DNA from: Burkholderiaceae bacterium
GTDB lineage: Bacteria; Pseudomonadota; Gammaproteobacteria; Burkholderiales; Burkholderiaceae_C
Reading direction: 5' to 3'
NCBI GenBank assembly: GCA_024235915.1
Contig: JACKLO010000009.1
Span: 372,001-436,000, forward strand
Length of the DNA stretch: 64,000 nucleotides
The position numbers and the translations under genes were made by a program. Positions 57,821-64,000 of this stretch are shown here, piece by piece. Every line of letters begins with the position of its first letter. The first letter of the stretch is position 1. The notes under the pieces were generated by a model, which saw nothing but the letters and a program-made list of their open reading frames with translations, did not search any database and was not told the origin of the DNA.

Positions 57821-59034
57821 CCCGCACGGTGGTCCGCCGCTTGTGGCGCCACGCCCACCTGGCCACGTTAGCGGGCGATGACTGGGGTCTGGTCGAAGAC
57901 GGCGCGCTGCTGGCCGAAGACGACCGCATCACCTGGGTCGGCACCGACGCCGACCTGCCCGCCGGCCTGGAGGTCGACAACGAACACGACCTCGGCGGCG
58001 CGCTGCTCACGCCAGGCCTCGTCGACGCCCACACCCACCTGGTCTATGCCGGCGACCGCACCGCGGAGTTCGACCTGAGGCTGCAGGGTGCCAGCTACGA
58101 GCAGATCGCCCGCGCCGGCGGTGGCATCCGCCACACCGTGGCGTGCACTCGCGCGGCCAGCGACGACGATCTCTTCAACGGGGCCCTCGCGCGTGCCCGG
58201 GCCCTGCGCGACACCGGCGTCACCACGCTGGAGGTCAAGAGCGGCTACGGCCTGAGCCTGGCCCACGAGGCCCGCTGCCTGCGCGTGGCCCGCCGCCTGG
58301 GCCCGGCCACGGGGCTGACGGTGTGCACCACGGCCTTGCCGGCCCATGCCCTGCCGCCGGAGTTCGACGGCCGGCCCGACGACTACATCGATGCGGTGGT
58401 GTCCTGGTTACCCGCATTGCACGCCGAAGGCCTGGCCGATGCCGTGGACGCCTTCTGCGACACCATCGGCTTCACGCCCGCCCAGACGCGGCGCGTGTTC
58501 GACGCCGCCCGCGCGCTGGGCCTGCCGGTGAAGCTGCATGCCGAGCAGCTCAGCGACCAGGGCGGGGCGGCGCTGGCCGCGTCCTACGGGGCGCTCAGCG
58601 CCGACCACCTGGAATGGCTGTCCGATGACGGCATCGCCGCGATGAAAGCCGCCGGCACCGTCGCCATGCTGCTGCCCGGGGCCTTCTACCACCTGCGCGA
58701 GACCCGGCTGCCCCCGGTGGCCGCGCTGCGCGCCGCCGGCGTGCCCGTGGCCGTGGCCACCGACCACAACCCGGGCTCGTCGCCGGCGCTTTCATTGCCG
58801 CTGATGATGAACATGGCCTGCACACTGTTCCGCCTGACGCCGCTGGAAGCATGGCTGGGCGTCACGGTGCACGCCGCCCAGGCCCTGGGCCTGGCCGAGC
58901 GCGGCCGCCTGCAACCGGGCCTGCGCGCCGACCTCGCGGCATGGTCGCTCGACCACCCACGGGAACTCGCCGCGCGTTTCGGGCACGATCCGTGTTCCGC
59001 CGTCGTGCTCGGCGGCATCCCCTGCACCCCATGA
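57817..59034 (+). CDS. hutI: imidazolonepropionase
   Basis: The 405-residue amidohydrolase opens the imidazolone ring to N-formimidoylglutamate. Metal-site motifs are LVDAHTHLVYAGDR, LHAEQLSDQGGA and ATDHNPGSSPALSLPLMM; GGGIRHTVACTRAASDDDLF is characteristic of HutI. It starts at an ATGA overlap with hutD and ends in one with hutG. Confidence 0.97.
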   Translation: MTRTVVRRLWRHAHLATLAGDDWGLVEDGALLAEDDRITWVGTDADLPAGLEVDNEHDLGGALLTPGLVDAHTHLVYAGDRTAEFDLRLQGASYEQIARAGGGIRHTVACTRAASDDDLFNGALARARALRDTGVTTLEVKSGYGLSLAHEARCLRVARRLGPATGLTVCTTALPAHALPPEFDGRPDDYIDAVVSWLPALHAEGLADAVDAFCDTIGFTPAQTRRVFDAARALGLPVKLHAEQLSDQGGAALAASYGALSADHLEWLSDDGIAAMKAAGTVAMLLPGAFYHLRETRLPPVAALRAAGVPVAVATDHNPGSSPALSLPLMMNMACTLFRLTPLEAWLGVTVHAAQALGLAERGRLQPGLRADLAAWSLDHPRELAARFGHDPCSAVVLGGIPCTP

Positions 59035-59816
59035 CCTACACGCTCACCCCTGGCCGCACGCCGCTGCTGATCAGCGTGCCGCACGTCGGCACCGCCATCC
59101 CCGACGACCAGCGCCACCGCTACACCGATCGCGCGCTGCAGGTGGAGGACACCGACTGGTTCCTCGACCGCCTCTATGCGTTCGCACTCGACCTCGGCGC
59201 CGGGCTCATCGTGCCGCGCCACAGCCGCTACCTGATCGACCTGAACCGCCCGCCCGAGAACCAGCCGATGTACCCGGGCGCGAACAACACCGAGCTCTGC
59301 CCCACGCGGCACTTCACCGGCGAAACGCTCTACCGCGACGGCCAGGCGCCCGACGAGGCCGAGATCCAGCGCCGCGTCGCCACCTACTGGCGGCCCTACC
59401 ACGGCGCCATCGCCAGCGAACTGGCGCGGCTGAAGGCGCAGCACGGCCACGCGGTGCTGTTCGACGCCCACAGCATCAAGAGCGAACTGCCCTGGCTGTT
59501 CGACGGCACGTTGCCGCACATGAACCTGGGCACGGCCGGTGGCAACGCCTGCGCCCCGGCCCTGCGCGACGCGCTGGGGGCCGTCTTCGCGGCACAGCAG
59601 ACCTACAGCCACGTGGTCGATGGCCGCTTCAAAGGCGGCCACATCACGCGCCATTTCGGCAACCCGGCCGGTGGCACCCACGCCGTGCAGCTGGAGATGT
59701 GCTGGCGCGCCTACATGGACGAGGTGCCGCCGCGCTGGAACGACGAACGCGCCGCAGAGGTCACGCCGCTGCTGACGCAGCTCGTGACCACGATGCGCGA
59801 CTGGACGCCGGCATGA
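59031..59816 (+). CDS. hutG: N-formylglutamate deformylase
   Basis: The 261-residue enzyme belongs to the N-formylglutamate amidohydrolase family and yields glutamate and formate. Family marks are LLISVPHVGTAIP, DTDWFLDRLY, RYLIDLNRPPENQPMYPG and VLFDAHSIKSELPWLF. It performs the last step of the five-step pathway together with HutF, encoded directly downstream with an ATGA overlap. Confidence 0.96.
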   Translation: MTYTLTPGRTPLLISVPHVGTAIPDDQRHRYTDRALQVEDTDWFLDRLYAFALDLGAGLIVPRHSRYLIDLNRPPENQPMYPGANNTELCPTRHFTGETLYRDGQAPDEAEIQRRVATYWRPYHGAIASELARLKAQHGHAVLFDAHSIKSELPWLFDGTLPHMNLGTAGGNACAPALRDALGAVFAAQQTYSHVVDGRFKGGHITRHFGNPAGGTHAVQLEMCWRAYMDEVPPRWNDERAAEVTPLLTQLVTTMRDWTPA

Positions 59817-61165
59817 GCGTGTTGTGGGCGCCACGCGCCTGGATCGATGGCACGTGGGCGGAACGCGTGGCGCTGCGCATCGGGGCCGATGGCTGCTGGG
59901 CCGACGTGACCGCCGGCGTGCCGGCCCCGGATGCGGCCGAGTTGCTGCCTGGCCCGGTGCTGCCCGGCCTGGTCAATGCGCACAGCCATGCGTTCCAGCG
60001 TGCCTTCGCCGGCCTGGCCGAGCGGCGCGAGGGTGAACACGACGACTTCTGGAGCTGGCGCGACCGCATGTACCGCGTCGCACTGGCGATCTCGCCCGAC
60101 CAGCTGCGCGCCGTGGCGGCGATGCTCTACCGCGAGCTGCTGCGCGGCGGCTACACGCAGGTCTGCGAGTTCCACTACCTGCAGCACCAGCCCGACGGTG
60201 CGCCCTATGCCGACCCGACCGAACTCGGCTGGGCGCTGGCCGATGCCGCTGCGGATGCCGGTATCGGCCTGACGCTGCTGCCGGTGCTGTACGAACGCGC
60301 CGGCTTCACACAGCCGGTCTTGCGCGATGACCAGCGCCGCTTCCGCACCGATGCCGATTCGGTGCACAGCCTGGCCCGCCGGTTTGCGGCGGCCAGGCGT
60401 CCGAACGTCAACGCCGGTGTCGCCGTGCATTCGCTGCGCGCTGCGGCACCGGCGTCGATCCATCGCCTGCGGGCCTTGGCGGCGACCATCGACGGCCCCA
60501 TCCACATCCACGTCGCCGAGCAGACGGCCGAGGTGGACGACTGCCTGGCCGCCACCGGCCGCCGCCCCATGCAGTGGCTGGCCGACGAGGGCCTGCTCGA
60601 CGCCCGCTGGCAGCTGGTGCACGCCACGCACAGCGTGCCGGCGGAGATCGACGCGATCGCCGCCTCCGGCGCTGGCGTGGTCATCTGCCCGACCACCGAA
60701 GCCAACCTGGGCGACGGCGTGCCCGACCTGCCCGGCTGGCTGGCCGCCGGCGTGCCCCTGGCCCTGGGTTCGGACAGCCATGTGGGCCGCGACTGGCGGG
60801 AGGAGATCCGCTGGCTGGACTATGCCCAGCGCCTGGTGCGCCGGCAGCGCAACGTCAGCGCCGCGCCCGCCCAGCCGGCCACGGCGTCGCGCCTGCTCAG
60901 TGCCGCACTGGGCGGCGGCGCCACGGCCGCCGGCTTCGCCCGCTGGGGCCTGGCCCCCGGGGCACGGGCCGACCTGTTGGTGCCGGATCCTGCGGACCCG
61001 GTGTGGGTGGGCCTGCCAGCCGCCCAGACACTGGATGCCCTGGTGTTCAGCGGCCCCGCGCGGCCCTTCGCGCGCACCCTGGTCGCCGGGCGCTGGGTCC
61101 CCGACGACGACGTTGCGCTGTTCGCCCGCGGCGCGGCAGCACTCCAGGCACTGCACGGCCGCTGA
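59813..61165 (+). CDS. hutF: N-formimidoylglutamate deiminase
   Basis: The 450-residue amidohydrolase releases ammonia from formimidoylglutamate to give N-formylglutamate. Motifs: GLVNAHSHAFQRAFAGLAER (first metal His pair), IHIHVAEQTAEVDDCL, LVHATHSVPAEID and LALGSDSHVGRDW. With HutG it forms the Pseudomonas-type route, which releases ammonia and formate rather than formamide. Its ATG overlaps the hutG stop. Confidence 0.96.
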   Translation: MSVLWAPRAWIDGTWAERVALRIGADGCWADVTAGVPAPDAAELLPGPVLPGLVNAHSHAFQRAFAGLAERREGEHDDFWSWRDRMYRVALAISPDQLRAVAAMLYRELLRGGYTQVCEFHYLQHQPDGAPYADPTELGWALADAAADAGIGLTLLPVLYERAGFTQPVLRDDQRRFRTDADSVHSLARRFAAARRPNVNAGVAVHSLRAAAPASIHRLRALAATIDGPIHIHVAEQTAEVDDCLAATGRRPMQWLADEGLLDARWQLVHATHSVPAEIDAIAASGAGVVICPTTEANLGDGVPDLPGWLAAGVPLALGSDSHVGRDWREEIRWLDYAQRLVRRQRNVSAAPAQPATASRLLSAALGGGATAAGFARWGLAPGARADLLVPDPADPVWVGLPAAQTLDALVFSGPARPFARTLVAGRWVPDDDVALFARGAAALQALHGR

Positions 61166-61176
61166 CACCTTTGACG

Positions 61177-62256
61177 ATGGATGCCACCGCGTTGTGGCCG
61201 GCATGCGCGCCGGCCCACCTAAACCTCGATGACCACGGCTGGCTGCGCCCGGCGCTCGGCTGGTGGCAGGCCCTGCTGTGGCGCCCGGAACTGGCCCCCA
61301 TCGACCAGAGCTGCCATGCCGAACGCCGCCTGCACGCCGCGCTGGTGGACGACCCGCTGCAACCGGTGGACGCCGCGCGGCTGGCCAAGCTGCGCGATCC
61401 CGATGCCCGCGAGAGCTACGGCCACTTCCTGGCCTTCCGCGACGCCGTGCAGCGCGCCGGCACGCTGGAGGGCTGGCTGCTGGGCCTGTTCCGCAGCGGG
61501 CGCATCGCGGTGCCCCCGGCGTTCATCGACCTGGCCCTGCAGGCCGTCACGTGGCGGCTCTTGGCCGACGACACAGACGCCATCCACTGGCGGGCTGGCG
61601 AGTTGCTGTTCCGCCCCCAGCGCATGGCGCGCCACGAGGGCCGGGTGCTGCTGGGTGACCGCGACACGCTGGACCTGGGCCGGGACACGCAGGGCTTCGG
61701 CGAACTGGGCCGCCTGCTGGCCGAGGCCCAGGCGCCGCTGAAGCGATTGGACATGACGGTGCTGACGCCGGACCATGCCGCCGCCTACTTCGCCCGCGCC
61801 GCACAGCCGGCGCCGGGCACCAACTTCCTGCTCGACCTGACGCACGCCATCGACCGCGACCTGGGCCACGGCCTGCACTTCGCGCTGGTGCACAAGCACA
61901 GCGGCCTGGGTGCGCTGGCCACCGTGCTGGCGCGCTGGGTGAAGCACCTGCTGGGGGTGACGGTGAGCATCGAGCCGCTGCAGCGCGTGGACGACCCGCA
62001 CTGGCGCTGGCACCTGGGCTTGGACGCCGAGTCCAGCGCCCTGCTCAACGATCTCTACGAAGGCCGGGCGGTGGACCCTGCCCGCCAGGAACGGCTGATC
62101 AGCCTCTTCCGCCTGCGCTTCACGGATCCGGCCGAGATGCGCGCCGACGTGGCCGGCGCGCCAGTGTGGCTGGGCCTGATGGCCGATGCCGAGGGCGTCG
62201 TGAAGCTCAAGGCGCAGAACCTGCTGCTGAACCTGCCGCTGGCACGCGACGCCTGA
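61177..62256 (+). CDS. DUF6352 family protein of the hut operon
   Basis: The 359-residue soluble protein starts 11 bp after hutF. It has LRPALGWWQALLWRPELAPI, ESYGHFLAFRDAVQRAGTLE and GWLLGLFRSGRIAVPPAFID, the pattern I recall for DUF6352 proteins next to hut genes of Burkholderiales. No catalytic motif is evident and the function is unknown. The co-directional tight spacing places it in the histidine-degradation operon. A weak hairpin follows its stop. Confidence 0.8.
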   Translation: MDATALWPACAPAHLNLDDHGWLRPALGWWQALLWRPELAPIDQSCHAERRLHAALVDDPLQPVDAARLAKLRDPDARESYGHFLAFRDAVQRAGTLEGWLLGLFRSGRIAVPPAFIDLALQAVTWRLLADDTDAIHWRAGELLFRPQRMARHEGRVLLGDRDTLDLGRDTQGFGELGRLLAEAQAPLKRLDMTVLTPDHAAAYFARAAQPAPGTNFLLDLTHAIDRDLGHGLHFALVHKHSGLGALATVLARWVKHLLGVTVSIEPLQRVDDPHWRWHLGLDAESSALLNDLYEGRAVDPARQERLISLFRLRFTDPAEMRADVAGAPVWLGLMADAEGVVKLKAQNLLLNLPLARDA

Positions 62257-62258
62257 CA

Positions 62259-62279
62259 CGGCCCCGGCCGCAGGGGCCG
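62259..62279. terminator. probable terminator hairpin between the hut operon and the M16 peptidase
   Basis: CGGCCCC pairs with GGGGCCG around a 7-nt loop (GGCCGCA), 2 bp after the stop of the DUF6352 gene. It is followed only by CGTCTTC, so termination would be weak on the plus strand. It lies between convergent genes. Confidence 0.5.
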
Positions 62280-62296
62280 CGTCTTCAGGCTCACGC

Positions 62297-63577
62297 TCAG
62301 TGGGGCGCGCGCAGCAACCCCGCCAGCATTTCGCGGCCCACGGCGCCAGCACCACGCGGCAAGCTGCCGGCCAGCGCCGTGGCGGCACCCGCCTGCAGCG
62401 CCCGCTGGAACGCCGCGCCCAGCGCTGCCCGGTCCACCGCCATCGCGGCGGCCAGGCGGTCGGCCGGCGTGCGCACCCGGCCCAGCGCCAGCAGGTCCAG
62501 CACCGCCGCTTCCACCACGCGCCCCGGACGCTCCTGGCCGCGCGCCAGGCGCAGCGCGAACTGCTGCTGAGCGCGCTCCAGGTCCACGGCCTCGAAGCCT
62601 TGGGCCTGGCGGTCCAGCAGCGTGGCCACCGCGTCCAGCACCTCGGGCAGGCGCTTGTCCCCGAAGCTGGCTTCAATGACCAGTTCGCCGGCCACATCCA
62701 GCAGGTCGGCGGCGGAGGCCGCGTAGTAGACCAGGCCGCGCTGCTCGCGCAGTTCGTGCATCAGCGGGGAACTCATGCCCTCGCCCAACGCCAGCGCCAG
62801 CAGTTCACCGGTGGGGTCGTCGGCGGCCAGCGGCGGCAGCGGGAAACCCAGCAGCAGGTGCGCCTGCTGGCCAGCGTCCATGTGGCGCGTCTTCAGGCCA
62901 CCGCGCCACGGGGGTGGCTCGGCCGCCTGGTGCGGTGCGCCTGGGGTCATGCCGCCGAAGGCGGCGCCCACGGCGGCCAGGAAGGCATCGGCGTCCAGCG
63001 GCCCGGCTGCGGCCACCACGGTGTTGGCGGCGGTGAACTGGCGCGTCGTCCAGGCCACGAGATCGTCGCGCGTGAAGCGCTCGATGTTGGCGCGCCGGCC
63101 GATGGCCGGCTGCGCCAGCGGATGCAGGCCGTAGCAGGCCGTATCGAACAGCCGGTAGGCCGTCGCCATCGGGTCGTCCTCGTCCTCCGCGAACTCCTGC
63201 AGCAGCACCTGGCGCTCGCGTTCCAGTTCGTCGGCAGGGAACGTGGGCGCCAGCAGCAGGTCGGCCAGCATGGGCAGGAACTCCAGCGCATGCGGCGGCA
63301 GGCCGCGCATGTGGAAGGCGCTGTGGTCCTTGTCGGTGTGGGCATTGACCTCCGCACCGCGGCGCTCAGCGTCCAGGTTGATCTGGTGCGCCGTCCGAGC
63401 CTGCGTGCCCTTGAACACCATGTGTTCCACCACATGGCCGATGCCGTTGAGGGCCCGCGGCTCATGCACGCTGCCGCTGCGCACGAACACGCTCACGCTG
63501 GCGGTGACGGCATGGGGCAACGGCAGCAGCAGGGCCTGCAGGCCGGACGGGAAGCGGTGGATCAGGGGGGCGGGCAT
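62297..63577 (-). CDS. M16 family zinc peptidase (insulinase/processing-peptidase-like)
   Basis: The 426-residue protein has the inverted zinc motif HxxEH in GHVVEHMVFKGTQAR, with a more distal Glu expected in LLQEFAEDEDDP. The C-terminal M16 domain follows (LLLGFPLPPLAADDPTGELL, GMSSPLMHELREQRGLVYY). It has no signal peptide, like the cytosolic PqqL/YmxG-type members. The natural substrate is unknown. ATG 63577 gives the usual short N-terminus before the first strand; no clear ribosome binding site is seen. Confidence 0.9.
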   Translation of the reverse strand: MPAPLIHRFPSGLQALLLPLPHAVTASVSVFVRSGSVHEPRALNGIGHVVEHMVFKGTQARTAHQINLDAERRGAEVNAHTDKDHSAFHMRGLPPHALEFLPMLADLLLAPTFPADELERERQVLLQEFAEDEDDPMATAYRLFDTACYGLHPLAQPAIGRRANIERFTRDDLVAWTTRQFTAANTVVAAAGPLDADAFLAAVGAAFGGMTPGAPHQAAEPPPWRGGLKTRHMDAGQQAHLLLGFPLPPLAADDPTGELLALALGEGMSSPLMHELREQRGLVYYAASAADLLDVAGELVIEASFGDKRLPEVLDAVATLLDRQAQGFEAVDLERAQQQFALRLARGQERPGRVVEAAVLDLLALGRVRTPADRLAAAMAVDRAALGAAFQRALQAGAATALAGSLPRGAGAVGREMLAGLLRAPH

Positions 63578-63631
63578 CGGGGCGGATTGTGGCCGCAGGG
63601 CCCACACCTGCCCCAGTCTGGGCCATGGCCG

Positions 63632-63850
63632 TCAGCGGCGACCGGGCAGCAGCACCAGAGCACCACCACCGACCACGGCCAGGATGCCGGCCCACAGCGG
63701 AATGCTCACGTGCTCCTGCTGCTCCACCTTCAGTTCCAGCGGGCCGACCTTGGCGGCGGTCTCCTCGTCGGTGTAGCTGAAGCCGCGATAGACCAACGCC
63801 AGGGCGCCGGCCACGATGAGGACGATGCCGATGATGCGGGTGCTGTTCAT
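63632..63850 (-). CDS. small two-helix membrane protein (DUF3185-like)
   Basis: The 72-residue protein has a membrane helix at about 6-22 (IIGIVLIVAGALALVYRG), a short polar loop (YTDEETAAKVGPLELKVEQQ) and a second helix at about 51-68 (WAGILAVVGGGALVLLPG). It resembles the DUF3185 small membrane proteins found beside stress-response genes; the function is unknown. AAGGAGA lies 6 bp before ATG 63850. Bases 63851-64000 hold no feature I can support. Confidence 0.8.
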   Translation of the reverse strand: MNSTRIIGIVLIVAGALALVYRGFSYTDEETAAKVGPLELKVEQQEHVSIPLWAGILAVVGGGALVLLPGRR

Positions 63851-64000
63851 GTGGTTCTCCTTGTCGAGTGGCTGCGCGACCCCTGTCACGCATGCCGCCA
63901 TTGCACCCGCGGCGCCATGACGGCGGTGTAGGACGCGACGCCACGCCGCGGTCGGCCAAGGTCCGCTGAGACCGCGGCCGATCGGCGACACTGCACGCCC

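Noticed and set aside
1..64000. CRISPR arrays, insertion sequences, prophage, rRNA and tRNA genes
   Set aside because: No repeat-spacer pattern, transposase, integrase, phage structural gene or stable RNA fold was recognised on either strand.

Overview
The window is about 64 kb of very GC-rich, densely coding DNA. Its gene content fits a betaproteobacterium of the order Burkholderiales, from the Leptothrix/Rubrivivax/Ideonella side: PEP-CTERM proteins, a flavocytochrome c sulfide dehydrogenase pair, an E. coli-type ArgG, a HutF/HutG histidine pathway and a comamonad-type intergenic repeat. This is a judgement from gene content; there is no rRNA or tRNA to anchor it. I saw no phage, insertion sequence or CRISPR array.

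Layout. (1) 1-5.7 kb: a secreted protein cut by the left edge and preceded by a sigma-54-type promoter, a PEP-CTERM protein, an MHYT membrane protein, an EamA transporter, a type II asparaginase, and a family-3 solute-binding protein. The solute-binding protein is translationally coupled to (2) a 1132-residue sensor phosphatase with three PAS domains, a SpoIIE domain and an RsbW-like ATPase domain (5.7-9.1 kb). (3) 9.2-35.7 kb: a large exopolysaccharide locus. It holds a seven-gene minus-strand operon (Wza-like export lipoprotein, five glycosyltransferases, flippase), a divergent O-antigen ligase/polymerase-like gene, and a further operon for an acyltransferase, an acetyltransferase, a glycosyltransferase and a Wzc-like co-polymerase with a dead ATP site. 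A signalling set follows (hybrid kinase, receiver, Hpt, STAS, unknown). A plus-strand operon then carries a priming sugar transferase, a 939-residue multi-domain fusion, a diguanylate cyclase and an OmpR-type regulator. The SpoIIE protein and the STAS protein suggest partner-switching control of the locus, and the diguanylate cyclase suggests c-di-GMP input; both are inferences.

(4) 35.7-45.8 kb: a DUF2855 protein divergent from a flavoprotein monooxygenase-like gene, gamma-glutamyltransferase, argG, tam, and a 1040-residue BTAD/ATPase/TPR regulator. (5) 45.9-48.8 kb: a small protein and a PEP-CTERM protein ending at a clear terminator, then the sulfide dehydrogenase flavoprotein and a monoheme cytochrome c. 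(6) 48.9-62.3 kb: histidine utilisation, arranged around a perfect 16-bp HutC operator. One arm runs hutU-hutH-esterase-ABC transporter on the minus strand. The other runs hutC-hutD-hutI-hutG-hutF-DUF6352 on the plus strand with overlapping start and stop codons. A roughly 0.5-kb element with 22-bp inverted ends sits inside the ABC operon. (7) 62.3-64 kb: an M16 peptidase and a small membrane protein.

Most long antisense reading frames are high-GC shadows and were left out. Starts were moved inward from the longest frame wherever a ribosome binding site, a signal peptide or a start/stop overlap with the neighbouring gene argued for it.
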